The notes: a model not told the origin generated them from the letters alone. A stretch of 64,000 nt of DNA from Artemisia argyi (GCA_030686995.1 CM060704.1:110490542-110554541), one strand, 5' to 3'. Positions 22,846 through 35,634 are shown, counted from the stretch's first letter. Translations and numbers: made by a program.

Positions 22846-24884
22846 GTAGTATTTCATTTGAAGTATACTGTTTCATCATACACTGCTTCCTTGGTTAGAT
22901 CTGTGTTTCTGTGTAGCTTTGTGTTTGAGATCTGTGTGATTGACTCATTTCTGCTTGTTAGATCATAGTTGATACTAAGTTGGTGTTTGGAATTGGATTG
23001 AGGTTTAGTTGTTACATATAAGTTCAATTCTGTCACTTATAGGGGTGTTTGGATTTGAGTGGATTGCTGGTATTAATAGTGTTTCATAGGGTATATTTGG
23101 TTTAGACATCACACTTAGGTTATAATTAGGCTTAGCTAATCAGAAGTTAGTAGGTTATGACATAAAAAAGTCAAATTAGCTTCAAATTAGACATAGCAGT
23201 TAGTAAGCTAGGATAGATAGTTTGCATAATCATTCTAATAGTTGCATAAGCTTGTGTTTTAGCTATTTTCACTCATACACTAGGTTAACATCATATTTTC
23301 AGTAAGATTTAAGCATTTAAAAATTATTTTAGTCAAAATCTCATTCAAATTCAAAAAGTCAAACTATTGAAAACTCAGTTTTTGACATATTTTTGTAAGA
23401 GTCTCTAGGGTTCACCTTTGATTGGAAATACTTTTGGATTGCTGATTTGAGAAGCTTAACAGTTAGTGAATCAACATCAAAAAGAGAATCTTAATTTGGA
23501 ACTTATCTGCTTATTGGAAATTTGGCCTTAAGTTGACTGTTTGAGCCTACTAATTCCCCTGCTCAGCAGCTTTTGAGCAAGTTTCTAGGTAGCTTTTAGT
23601 TGAGTGTATTGGACTTAGAATCTATTCTGTTGGTAGTTTTGTAATCTCTGTTGGTTAGTAGAGGTTTTGCCCCCATAAGCTTTTACTCCTAATCTTATTT
23701 ACTTAGCTTATTTGACTTATCAAATTGAGTAGTTTGAACCTAAATTTGTTTTCTAGTTGTAAGGCTGCAATTGAGTTTTGGTTTATCATAATCTGAGATT
23801 TGTTGTTGATATAAGTTCCTTAGTGCCTCAAGTTGCTTTTCTAATTGAGCTTTAGCTTATTGCTTTGTTTGCTTGCTTATTGCTTATTCCTAAGTGCTTA
23901 TATCAACTGTTTGAGTCCATACCTATGTTCCCGTGATCATTTTGGCTTTTCACTTGTTCATTTGAGCTTATTTGAGTCTAAAATACATTTGGTATAAGTT
24001 TGGGTCAATTTGGTCAAAGTTTGCTTATTAATAAGCACTCAATATATGCAATTTACAAAGCATAAGCATTTGCAGTGCTTAATTTTTAATTTTCAAATTT
24101 TTCCTAGGATTAGAATAATATTTTAGAATTTTCCTGAATTTTTCATATTTTCCTGAATTCATTTACTATTTTTCTTATTTAATTTTAGTTTTTAATCAAT
24201 TTTTAATACTTTTTAATTACCAAAAACTCCAAAAAAAATCAGAAAAAGCCTGAAAAAATCCAAAAATATTTTAGAAATTAGTTTTCAATTATTTTAGATA
24301 TTTAGAAATTAATTTTGCATTTTTCCCATTTATTTTCAATTTTATTTGAATTTTTAATTAGTTTAATTAGTTTTTAATTCCTAAAAATTACACAAAAAGC
24401 CAAAAAAATATATTTTCAGTTTTAAAAATAGTTTTTAATTATTTTAGAATTTTCAAAATTTATTTTGTATTTTTCTCACCTAATTTCCATTTTTTCTTAA
24501 TTTTTAATTAGTTAAATTAGTTTTTAATTCATAAAAATTAAATAAAAAGTCAAAAAAATATTTTTCTTTTTCTCAAAATTTTCTTTTATCATTTTTAACT
24601 TAGGAAAATTATTTTCAAGCCCGTAGGATTAGTATAGCTTAAAATTCACTTTTTGTTTCGCGCATTGACGTTTATTTCACGTTTAAGCTTATGTTTTTGA
24701 TTTTACGTTGCGTTTTAGGTTTGATTATTTGAATTACGTGTTTAATTGATCAATTGTGCTTCATTTTCATATTTATTAGTGTAATCTCTTTGAAATCACT
24801 TTTTCCCACTTTCACGACACGTTTTACGAACCGGGAATTTGAAATTCTATTCACACCTTCACACGGACTACGACCTCAGGTTAA

Positions 24885-24887
<3 letters not shown>
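22846..24887. other. Old AT-rich repeat DNA
   Basis: Continues the locus left at 12499. No gene. 23000-24080 repeats AAGCTTATT/TTGCTTATT words; 24000-24130 resembles the reverse complement of about 370-470. From 24150 it becomes a T-rich degenerate array. Confidence 0.5.
24150..24610. repeat. Degenerate T-rich tandem repeat, about 150-190-bp units
   Basis: Roughly two and a half imperfect units, each with TTAGTTTTTAATTCCTAAAAA, AAAAAGCCAAAAAAATAT and TTTATTTTGTATTTTTCTC-like segments in the same order. Confidence 0.5.

Positions 24888-24970
<83 letters not shown>
24888..24970. repeat. TA dinucleotide microsatellite
   Basis: About 41 uninterrupted TA units. Confidence 0.97.
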
Positions 24971-24972
<2 letters not shown>

Positions 24973-25505
24973 TTGATTTTCACACATCAATGAGTGTAAT
25001 ATAGTGTTATCCACGTATATTTTGAACAATGAGGTAAAGTGAATTTTATTTTTTCATGAAAAGTGTGTTATCCACCATTCTCATGGTATACTCATGTTTG
25101 AAATATGATATGGTTTTAGAAATGAACAATTTTTAGAGATTGTACTACATATGTCTCCTTGTTGATTGAAACCATTTAGACAAGCACTTTTCATGTCCTT
25201 TATACTAATATTAGCAAAGAAAGTTCTCAAGAAAACTATATGCACAACTCATCACATAGAGAAGGGTTTTGAGAAAACTTACCATAGCCTATGATGTTAT
25301 CCTTATTGTTATGCTTAGAGAGATGAGATATAGCTTGAATTATCCGTCACCATTTGTGCTTCCATTGAATAGATCCTTTGTCAGATTTCAAGTTGATTCT
25401 CAAGCATAACTATCTAGTAAGATAAGACTCAAAAATTTGGTCCCCAATATCTCATGGGTCCAAGGTTGTTAGTGTTGAACATCTCATGCATTTGATGCAT
25501 TTGGT
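24971..25505 (-). other. Non-coding; possible decayed start of pol of copia element A
   Basis: No open frame. On the minus strand a GPMRYWGPN-like segment near 25440-25465 resembles the conserved WVPK end of copia gag, and HNNKDNIIGYGK near 25290-25320 resembles a protease-linker motif. These are weak matches in decayed sequence, and no integrase or RT follows. Confidence 0.35.
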
Positions 25506-27407
25506 TTAGATGTTGAGAAGAAGGAAAAATTTCCCATAGTAGATAACTTTGTTGTTGATAGTTGTTCCTAGTGACGGGGTAGTGACTTGGTTAACTTTGT
25601 CTTCTAAAGTTACCTCTTGGTAGAGGAGTTCTATCTCGAGGTTTGGGAGTATTAGTTCTTTTAGGAGGAGTAGGAGTGTTTGATCTAAGATCAACTTTAC
25701 TAGGACCAAGTTTAGGAGACGTCACAGGTTTGTAGAACCTTTTTACTTCCTTTATACTAGCCACAGGTATTTCAACATTATCAACCGCTATGTGACTTGG
25801 TTTGGGACTTAGAGAATTTTTTAAGATTGACCCTATTTTGGCTCTAGCAGATGACGGATCTATGGTACCACTAAATTTAGTGGTGCCATTACCACCTTTA
25901 GTGGTGCTGTCATTTCCTAAACTAGTTTCCTCAGATTTTACAAATTTTATTTGTTTAGTTTTACTAGTATATGCCTTATTTGGGTCAAATCCAAGACCCG
26001 CTCCAGCATGTTCACTATACCTAATGTTTTCAAGCATGTCATTAAGTGCTTGTCTTCCTTTTTCAAACTTAACAATTTTAATGCCATTTTCTTTAAGTTT
26101 TTCATTTTCTAATTGAAGATCTATACATGACTTACAACCAACATCTATTTGCTTATTTTTCTCAATTCTTTTAAGTTGATCTCTTAGTTCTAAGACTTGT
26201 AATTCTAGTTCATGTAGTGTTGCTTTTAGCGTTTTGTTCCTAGTTATGATTTTAGTACTTACCACACATAATTTATTATATTCATCATATAGCATTTATC
26301 ATCTATTGACGAATTATCATCACTATAATAAGAAAAGTCAGAATGTACCTCGTTAGAAGCTTGAGCCATGAGACATGTTTCTTCATTAGGCTTCTCCTCT
26401 TCTTCTTCACCATTATCACTCCAAGAACCTCCTACAAAGGCTCTTTGATTGTTTGATCTTGGTGGTTTAGGACATTCACCAATAAGGTGATTGGGATCTA
26501 CACATCTAAAACACTTCCTATCGCCCTTTCCTTTCTTATCATCTTGGTTCTTAGAGAATGACTTTCTTTAGTCACAAGATTGCCTAGTAGATCTACCTCT
26601 TCTTCTAAAGAACTTTTTAAAGTTTCTAGCCGCTAGTGCATACTCTTCATCTTCACTATCGGAATCCGAATTTTCATCATCACTAGACTCTTTCTTGGCT
26701 TTCAATGCTAGAGACCTAACTTTCTTATTTACACCCTTGACTATGTCCGAGTCCTTTTTGATTATCATTTCATGAACTTTCAAGTTACCTATTAGTTCAT
26801 CAAGTGATAGTGTCGCCAAGTTCTTTGATTCTTCAATGGCGGTGACCTTTGCTCTCCATTTGGGATGTAAGGCTCTAAGAAACTTCCTAACGTAGTTCTA
26901 GGTAGAATAACCTTCATCAAGAGCTTTAAGACTAGTAATAATAGTATTAACTCTAGCAAATGCACTATCTATGGTTTCATCTTCCAGAATGGAAAATTGT
27001 TCATATTGTTGAACAAGAAGATCAATCTTATTCTCTTTGACTTGATTATTACCTTGATGTGTGACCAACAGAGTTTTCCAAATATCTTTGGCCGTATTAC
27101 ACATAAAAATTCTTTCAAATTCCTTTTTCATCAAAGCATAATAAATTACCATTTTAGCCTCATCATTTTTGGCTAGTTTTCTTTTAAGATCATTGCTTTG
27201 TGGATCACAAGAAATAATTTTATCCTTTTTAGTAATAGGATCCTTTTCAATAAGTTGAAAGTCACCATCGGTAATAACATGCCAAAGATCAATGTCTTTT
27301 TATTTCACATACGTTTCGAATCTTGTTTTCCAATAAATAAAATAATCGGTTTCAAAAAGTGGTGGTCTTTGCATAGATTGCCCTGCTTGATATTTGTCAA
27401 AATCCAT
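25506..27407 (-). pseudogene. gag of copia element A (Sirevirus-like), several stops
   Basis: Begins at ATG 27407 (MDFDKYQAGQSMQRPPLFET), 52 bases after the primer site. Then a UBN2/gag domain (IWKTLLVTHQGNNQVKENK, then DSAFARVNTIITSLKALDEGY, 26898-27152), an acidic stretch and basic [10 protein letters not shown] (26568-26819), a zinc knuckle [14 protein letters not shown] (about 26470-26520) and a long coiled coil ending FEKGRQALNDML (25591-26295). Stops after VK near 27300, after YST, after SCD and elsewhere break it. This long gag with coiled coil and knuckle is typical of plant Sirevirus/Maximus-type copia elements. No intact pol accompanies it. Confidence 0.8.
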
Positions 27408-27459
27408 TGATCGATTAAAGTTTTTAAATACAGTTTACTTTAAAATCTTGCTTGACGTG

Positions 27460-27471
27460 GCTCTGATACCA
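27460..27471 (-). other. Primer-binding site of copia element A
   Basis: Minus strand TGGTATCAGAGC, a perfect plant tRNA-iMet site, two bases inside the LTR end. Confidence 0.88.
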
Positions 27472-27473
27472 AT

Positions 27474-28800
27474 TGTGAGAAACTATAAGGGGGGTTGCAT
27501 AGTTTACCGACTTGTTTTTTTTAGTTATAAAAGTATCTTTTTGAAAAACTTAGACTCAATTGTAGATGAAATCAATTAACACCAATATGGACACAACACT
27601 ATACTAACACAAATATGCAATAAGTAAGTAAAGAGAAGAGATGGAAAGATCAAACCAAGACAACAAGATTTATAGTGGTTGGGTCACGAAGCTCTTCTTT
27701 GCCCTACTCCACTCCTCAAGTATCCGACTCGAGAGTTCTAGCACTATATCAACAAGACACCCTTCAGGCGGAGAAAACCGTACAACGTCTCTTACGTTAT
27801 TTTCCAACACTAAGCTAGATGTCGAGTACTAATCTTACCTAGTACCAATCTACCATGATCCACGTGATCCTAACTTATCACACGATCAACACGATCCTCA
27901 CACAATCTACACGATCTTCACAAGATCCACACAATCCTCACAATATACTCTTGATCCACTTGATCAATACTATATCACTTCAACACTTAAGAGATCCCCA
28001 AGATCTCAACAAGATCACAATGATCAACACAATGACTAAGAAATACTAAGACACTTGATGTATATCAAGATACAATCAAGTAGACAACTTGTAATGCAAG
28101 TGCACTACTCTATGACACCAATACCTTGTATCTTCTTGATACTTTGTGTTCTTCTCTTGACTAGTAGAGGTATGTAGATGATTCTTGGTTAGATGAAAGA
28201 ATCACTCTTTAAACAAAAGAAAACTAACTAATGATCAAAGGAGAGTTTAGGTGATTGAGGATATGACTACAGAAATTTAAGTGTGTTAAAGGATAGCCAA
28301 AATCTAGGAAATGAAGTGGTATTTATAGAATCTAAAATTTTGACCTTTTTAATAGGACGACACCACTAATTGGCACATGGTACCACTAAATTTAGTGGTA
28401 CCGTGCTAGACAAAAATGCTCCGTATTTTGTCTTTAGTGGTAAAATTTTATTTGGGGGAGTTTGGAGCTGATTTGGGTAAAATATAGCTGTTGGGGATTT
28501 TTTGAAATGAATTTCCCAAATAAAACATTTCTTTATATTTCAAAAATAATTTGTAAAATGTATTTTTGAAAAGAAAGTTTTGTCAACCTAAAATTGTGAA
28601 GTTTAAAACACAAATTCACTTCTTTGATCATTTGTCAAGTTGTAAATTTGTTTGTTCATACCTAGAGTGATTAAGGTAGAAATCGGATATATCGACTAAA
28701 AACTTGTTTACGTTAGTTTTGACGTAAGATGTTTTCACATTTTGTTATCATAAAAACCTAGAGATATCGAAAGATGAGAATAACGTTTTTAGAAATTATT
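27474..28800 (-). repeat. 5' LTR of copia element A (right boundary uncertain)
   Basis: Plus strand starts TGTGAGAAACTATAAGG next to the primer site. The minus strand has a TATA box TTCTATAAATACC at about 28320-28332. The far end must lie where homology to copia element B integrase resumes, between about 28780 and 28810. No second copy of this LTR is in the window, so the boundary cannot be fixed and the element is truncated at its other end. Confidence 0.6.
27850..28035. repeat. GATC-punctuated degenerate repeat in LTR A
   Basis: About a dozen GATC tetramers in roughly 180 bases, mostly within variants of CACACGATC, GATCCACA and GATCAACAC spaced 8-20 bases apart. Probably slippage-derived; it lies in the transcribed half of the LTR. 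Confidence 0.65.
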
Positions 28801-29490
28801 TGCATCAACAGTTTCCATAAACTTTACATCCCTACTAACGTGTTTCTTCTTGGCTATTGGATCATATAACCTACATGCCTTTGATTCTTCCTCTACTCCT
28901 AAGTAAATCATTGGTATGCTTCTGTCATCCAGCTTCTTCAGGTGCGGTATCGTTATCTTCGCATAAGCTGTGCATCCAAATATTCTTAGGTTTTCTAGGT
29001 TTGGTTTTCTGTTGTAGAGTGCTTCATATGGAGTTTTATCTACCAGGGCTCTCGTAGGTACCCTATTGAGTATGTAAACTGCATGTTTAACTGTTTCCGC
29101 CCAAAAAGTTAAGGGTAACTTCATCGCTTTCATCATACTCCTCATAGTTGATAACACTGTCCTATTTCTTCTCTCCACTACTCCATTCTGTTGTGGTGAG
29201 TAAGGTGCTGTCAACTTTCGTGCTATTCCATTCTCCTTACAGTACTTGGTGAATTCATTAGATGTAAATTCACCTCCTCTATCTGTTCTTAACATCCTTA
29301 ATTTCATTCTCATCTCCATTTCCATCTCCTGTCTAAATTCCTTAAAAGTACTAAATGCCTGATCTTTCGACGTCAGAAAGTAGGCCCACATGAAACGTGT
29401 ACAATCGTCTACTAACAAGAAAATGAGTTTCTTGCCAGAGTGTGTGGTTGGACTTATAGGACCACATAGGTCTCCATATACTAAGTCCAA
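28789..29490 (-). pseudogene. Integrase of copia element B, truncated
   Basis: DDE core: MDLVYGDLCGPI, DDCTRFMWAYFL, LRTDRGGEFTSNEF and PQQNGVVERRNRTVLS hold the catalytic residues, followed by TPYEALYNRKPNLENLRIFGC. The frame ends ten residues after SRDVKF, at the junction with LTR A, so RT is lost. It is separated from the upstream gag-pre-integrase segment by a stop at 29511-29516. Confidence 0.85.
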
Positions 29491-29513
29491 TGGTTCTTTG
29501 ATCTGAATTTAGC

Positions 29514-29813
29514 TTAGTTAGGAAATGATGTTCTACTGTGTTTTCCTAATAAACATGCATCACAAATCTGTCCGGCATGATTTATTCTTGGTATTCCTTC
29601 CACTAGACGTTTCCTAGTCATCTTGTTGATATCGTCAAAGTTCATATGACCTAATCTAGCATGCCATAACCATGCTTGGTTATCTACATTTTCTAAGTGA
29701 CATATAGGTGCTTCTATCTGTAATCTAATACTGTAAAGTCGATTCGTAGAGCTTTCTATCTTCATCAACAACTTCTTGCTCTTATCATACAAAGTCAACT
29801 TGTTTCCATCCAT
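29514..29813 (-). pseudogene. GAG-pre-integrase zinc-binding segment of copia B
   Basis: WHARLGHMNFDDINKM then CDACLLGKHSRTSFP is the HHCC zinc finger at the N-terminus of copia integrase. It is out of frame with, or separated by a stop from, the protease segment upstream (29897-30277). Confidence 0.83.
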
Positions 29814-29896
29814 GATGACCTTACAACCTATCTCGGTAAGTTGTCCTAGATTGAGTATGTTGCTCTTGAGGTTTGGTATATAGTATACATCCGATA

Positions 29897-30277
29897 CTAT
29901 CTTCTGTTCCTGGTTCTACAACCTAACAATATAGAGCCTTTTCCCTTTATCTGTACATATGATCCATCTCCAAAACGTACTCGTCCTGTTACGCTTTCGC
30001 CAATATCCTTAAAATGACTCTTGGTTCCCGTCATATGGTTACTTGCACCATTATCTAAATACCATATGCTTGCATCTGCTGAAGCATATTTTCTTGGTTG
30101 AATTTGGCCTTCATTCAACAACACTTCCTCGTGTTCAGTTTTGTGTGTAGTCATTAATAGTGATGATTCATCGTTCTCTAAGATAAGGTTTGACTGTTCC
30201 TGAGTTGTCAATGTTCCTTTACAATCTTTCTTAAGATGTCCAAGTTTCTGACACTTGAAACATCGTACTTTACTCAA
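29897..30277 (-). pseudogene. Zinc knuckle and protease of copia B
   Basis: CFKCQKLGHLKKDC at the start is a CCHC nucleic-acid-binding knuckle; WYLDNGASNHMTG is the aspartic protease active site (DNGA variant, common in copia). The frame closes after GCRTRNRR, where a frameshift precedes the integrase finger. Confidence 0.85.
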
Positions 30278-30370
30278 ATCCCACTCACTTTTATTCTTGT
30301 TTGAATTTCCTTTGTGATTTGATTTCGCTCTTTGTGAGTTATTCCTGTTTCTATTATTCTGCCAGTTTCC

Positions 30371-31111
30371 TCATGAAAAATTTGATCTACCTCCGCGTTT
30401 ATAAAGCCGCTTTCCCTTTCCCGAGTATTCGCCATGTGCGAATAGTAAGTTTTCATGGCTTTCCACTTGTCCTCCTTTCCGGAGCTTTATCCTTTCCTCA
30501 AACGCCTTGAGTTTTCCAGTGATCTCAGCTAGGGAGATATCGTCGAGATCACTTGTTTGTTCTATGGATGCTACTATCTGAATGAACCTATCTGGTGTGG
30601 AATCTAATAGTTTTCTTACTAAAAGTGATTCATCCAATGTTTTCCCTAGTTCCTTTGCCTTAGTGGCATAACCGTTTAACTTATCCGTAAACGCATCCAC
30701 CGTCTCATCTTCCTTCATCTGAAATGAGTTAAACCCAATCATCAATGATTGTAACCGTGCTTGCTGCACTCTTTCTTCTCCAACCTGTCTTTTCCTTAAT
30801 GATTCCTATAATTCCTTAGCCGTTTTACATCCCGCTACTAGTAAAATCACATCTTCGGTCAACGCTTGATATAGCAAGGCCGTCGTTGCCTTGTCCTTTT
30901 TATCATCTACTTGCGTGTTTTCCTTAGGTTCTATCATTTCCCATAAACCATGTGCCTCTAGTATAACCTTAATTTGTATAGCCCAAACCGTGTAGTTTGT
31001 GTTTTTCAACTTAGGGCACAGATATTGTGCAATAGGTGTTACGGGTTTTAGTGTAGTTGATGTGTTTGTTGTAGCATCACCGACCATCTTAACAGCGCTT
31101 ATTATCTTCAC
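30371..31111 (-). pseudogene. gag of copia B, split into two frames
   Basis: N-terminal part (30806-31111) has the DUF4219-like PKLKNTNYTVWAIQIKVIL and GLWEMIEP motifs. The second part (30371-30769) is UBN2: FQMKEDETVDAFTDKLNGYA, then LVRKLLDSTPDRFIQIVASIE. A stop between them (about 30804-30806) replaces the usual link. An arginine/glycine-rich tail leads to the knuckle. Confidence 0.82.
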
Positions 31112-32423
31112 CTTCTAATATGTATGGGAATTTCCTATCTAGTATGGTATCTACTACTAATGTGGGAATATAAATAGTTTTCCGGGAATCCTAATAATAC
31201 GAGATCAATGAATAGTTCTCGAGATTTACTAATAGTACAAAATAAGTATTCTATACTATTCTAATAATTGAGAAAATCCAGAAAAAAGTTATAACTTATG
31301 ACCTCGATAATTGTGTTAAGCACAAGTGAATTCCCTTTGTCTCGTTAGTAATATCGTTTACCAACGTTTGCTGTTATTCCCACGTCGGTTTTCCTTGTTT
31401 CTCCTTGCCTCGTTGCTTTCTTTGTTCCTAATCCGATTCGTACACAAACCAAAACAGACCCTCATTGTTTTTTTTTTCTTGAATTTGTTGTCTTTGCTTC
31501 GCACCAGAAAACAAGACACCACGGTCTTCTTTTGTTCTTTACTTGTGTCGAATTGCTTTTCTTCCCAACGAACCGAAACAATAACCCACGTTCTCTTTTT
31601 TTGTTGTCGAAATGATTTTGTATCAACAATCCAAAAACTAAATTCCTTTCTTCCTTTTCCTTAGTATACCACTCGCCCTCACGTTGCTATATTCCTTCCT
31701 TGTGTGTTGTTCTTGATTCCTTCTCCACAACGTCTCATATAACGTTGTTTTTTTTCTTTCCTTTATTCTGAAATCAATAAACCTTCCAACACACAAACTT
31801 TGGTACCAGTCTTGGTAACCTACACCGAAACAAACTTTCCAATTGTTTCTGATTTTCGTTATTGCTTTTCCCTAGCTTGTGTCGTCCGACACGTATTCCA
31901 CTCTAAACTTTCCTTGAGTACTCCTTTGTCCTTCTTATTACACGTATACGTTTCAATTTTTCCGCAACAACGTTTCCCGCGTTTTCTTCTACTTTGTGTT
32001 TTGTTTTAACCGGTTTCATAAAGCTTTTTCTCTCCCACATGTTTTATGACCAAACGATGTGTATATGTTTTCCTTTCCTGTGTTGCGTTAACAGCAAACA
32101 CAAAAGAAAACTTCAGCGCTTCTTACTCTTTGTTCCACGTTTCCTTGTATACGACAAAGAGTTTCCTTCCTTCCCTTCGATGTCTCCAACGAAGTTTTGT
32201 CCCACCAGTGACGTTTGATGTAAACGTTTGCAACTCCTACGCAAAACAAATTGTGGACTATCTTCTTTTGCGTCTATCCTTATTCAAGTTGTTGTCTTCT
32301 TCGGAAGAAAAAGAAAAAACAAGATGTTCCTTCTGAAAACCAAGGATGTTTTCAGCGTATTCCCTCTAATGACCTTCGAGTTAAATATATTCTTTGTATC
32401 CAGAAACGAAGTCGCATAAACCA
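31112..32423 (-). other. Leader region of copia B
   Basis: About 1.3 kb between the primer site and the gag ATG, polypyrimidine-rich on the plus strand (purine-rich on the element strand). Several plus-strand frames (31326-31664, 31800-32009, 31994-32481) are Phe/Leu/Ser-rich translations of this bias with no motif, so I do not call them genes. Confidence 0.5.
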
Positions 32424-33081
<658 letters not shown>

Positions 33082-33084
33082 TAA

Positions 33085-35098
33085 GGGTGGTGGCAACCAT
33101 GGTTAAAAAAAAAACCATACCTCACCACCCACCAATAATAACATTACACCTCATTTAATACCTTAACCATACTTCACCATACTTTTTTAGTGGCAACCAT
33201 GCTTCCCATACCTCACCTAATTTTAATTTTGAATTTTTTATATTTACAAATTATATTAAACAATTTAATAAAAACATAATATTTCATTAATAATTAAAAA
33301 AAATTACATAATACTTAAAAAAAACATAATTAAAAAAAATTACATAAATACTTAAAAAAAAATTAATCATCGAGGTGTGGTAAGTGTTGAGCGTCTAAGT
33401 GCTCCGTAAGATCATATCGGAGACGGTTATGGATATCTTCATCAAGTAACTCTTGTAGTACACTATCGTCATAAACTGGTGCGACCGGCTGATCCATTAT
33501 ATGAACCGGTGATATTGCCACCTCGTCGGCTTTTAAAATCATATTGTGCAATATGATACACGTATAAACGAGTTGTCGAATCTTTGCGACCGTCATAGCC
33601 CGGAGAGAACGACTGAGAATCATCCATTTTGACTTAAGACGACCAAAAGCTCGGTCAACATCTTTTCTTGCAGACTCTTGTTGCTTCTTGAATTTCTTTT
33701 TCTTCGGATCAGTGGGATACTTATATGCTTTAACAAACGTTGAATACACAGGATAGATTCCATCGGTTAGATAATATCCATGTTTGTAAAGCCATCCATT
33801 TACATGAAATGAACTGTTTGGCGCCGTTTCATTTCGCTCCGTAAGATACAATGGAGACTGATTCAAAACATTGATATCGTTGTTTGCACCTGGAGGACCA
33901 AAAAATGAATGGCAAATCCACAAATCATATGAAGCCGTCGCTTCAAGCATAGTAGTCGGGTATTCGTGATCACCTCGCTTATATTGGCCTTTCAAATGTT
34001 TAGGACAATTTCGCCAAACAAAATGTGTACAATCAATGCTACCAATCATTCCAGGCATGTGATGTTGGCCTTCATGAAACTCGAATAATCGTGTAATGTC
34101 ATGGGATGTCGGCCTACGTAAGAACTCTCGACCATATAATTCAATAATCGCATAGCAAAAATGATCAAGGCATTCTCCTATTAAAAAAAATAATAATAAC
34201 GAAAAATTAAAAAAATATATATACCGAAAAATGTTTTAAAAAAACACAATAACTTAAAAAAAATAATAACGACAATTTAAAAATAAAATAAAATAATAAC
34301 AACGAAAAAAAATAATACCGAAAACTTTAAAAAAAAATTAATAACCTGACGTTCTTCGTGCCATGTTTAAATAGTCATCAAATCTATCCGGAGGTTCACC
34401 CGTTGCGAGTTGTCGAATGACAGATGTGCATTTTTGTAGCGCCGTGAAACTTTTTTTCCCCTCGCATCTTGCCCCTCTTGAAACCATTCAAATCTCGCGT
34501 AAACATCACCAACAATTTTTAAATACAAGCTTTTATCCATACGAAACCTATCACGAAATGTACCTTCGGAAAACTTTGGTCGTTCGACGAAATAGTCATT
34601 CATTAGAGTTTGTAAAGCTTTTTCACGAAAACGAGTGACACTCTCCCGAGTTTCGGTAGAGGTTGCCGTGTCTTCAATGGCATCGCACGCGGCCAAATAC
34701 GTTTCGTATGTAGAATCGGATAACCATAGGTCGGAAGAATCATCGGCCGGAATAAATAACTCACCGGATGAAGAGGATGAATACATTGCTTGTGTGAAAA
34801 TATATGAATTGTGTGTGTGAAATGTGTGAATTATTTGTGTGAAATAAAGTGAATTTATAAAGAATTATTTTTTTTTTAATTTTTTTTATTTATTTAAATG
34901 GCCAACGGCCAAATTTATTTTGAAAATGAGGATGCAATTAATGTACCAAACGGATATATTTGCATTGTTCCTAGCCATACCGATTCGGCAATTATTACCG
35001 CAAGTCACATAACCGCAGCCATGCCGCGGAGGAGACGGCGGTGTTGCCGCTCGGCATGGCTGCATGCCGCGGCTATAACCGCTCCACTGCCACCACCC
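33085..35098 (-). mobile_element. PIF/Harbinger DNA transposon, complete ends
   Basis: 2014 bp flanked by TAA (33082-33084 and 35099-35101), the usual 3-bp PIF/Harbinger target duplication. Terminal inverted repeats begin GGGTGGTGGCA at both ends. It encodes only the transposase; the Myb-like partner ORF of autonomous elements is absent. The right subterminal 120 bases are unusually GC-rich (repeated CATGCCG/CGGCATG). The transposase is frameshifted, so the element is not autonomous. Confidence 0.88.
33363..34786 (-). pseudogene. PIF/Harbinger transposase, one frameshift, one intron
   Basis: Exon 1 is 34786-34346 (ATG 34786, Ser-rich start, then ERPKFSEGTFRDRFRM, the N-terminal conserved block). 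The intron is 34345-34178, with GT and AG ends, AT-rich. Exon 2 is 34177-33363, the nuclease domain. Catalytic candidates are Asp in GSIDCTHF and Asp in YYLTDGIYP. The third acidic residue, usually Glu in DVERAFG, reads Asp (DVDRAFG). A run of seven A on the coding strand at 34451-34457 is one base short for the expected frame, so exon 1 closes about 37 codons later in a wrong frame; downstream sequence is intact in the restored frame. It would cut and paste the element at TTA/TAA sites. Confidence 0.85.
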
Positions 35099-35101
35099 TA
35101 A

Positions 35102-35470
35102 GTGGCTGATAAAACCACATCAATGACAAAATGTTGACAGTTAACTTCTTGGGCTAATGAAATTTGAGCCATAGATGACACATGTGCAATTTTGAGTTTG
35201 TAAACCTTTTCTTATTGAAGTAGCAGTTAACTAACCGTTAAATTCAAAAATTTCTTTTTGAAGGACAATAAACGGATAACTAACCGTTACGTTCGAGGAT
35301 GGCCACTAGCTTTTAACGACGGATGTTATATCAGAAAGCACTCAAGCAAGATGCTAGAGCCAAACAAGATTACAAAGTTGGATACTAGGCTACTAGCTGT
35401 CTACTGGCTATATATCCCCGCAAAAATAAGGGTAGAATAGTGCAGCTAACTTGAAGTGTGACAAGCTGGC
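35102..35470. other. Spacer, nothing recognised
   Basis: About 370 bases without a motif or repeat that I can identify. TAACCGTTA-like words occur twice (35230 and 35280). Confidence 0.4.
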
Positions 35471-35634
35471 TTACCTTTAAATCGTGCCATGACATTCAGT
35501 GTGTTGTCCATGGTTCTAATGTCTATTAAGTGTGTTACTGTTAGCGTGCACTTATGGAACATACTATTACAATTAGCATTCACATTGGTCCAGATGCAAT
35601 TTGTAGATCCAACCTCTTACAAACCAACGATTGT
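35471..35634 (+). pseudogene. Unrecognised gene fragment, 5' part
   Basis: Open frame ending in VDPTSYKPTIV just before an LTR. The reading frame continues after the LTR element with GLHVFIPFAFDTFGF at 37466. The insertion therefore split one frame. I do not recognise the family with certainty. The upstream part has no clear start. Confidence 0.45.

Noticed and set aside
27850..28035. CRISPR-like repeat
   Set aside because: Units are degenerate, unequal and without distinct spacers; this is plant DNA.
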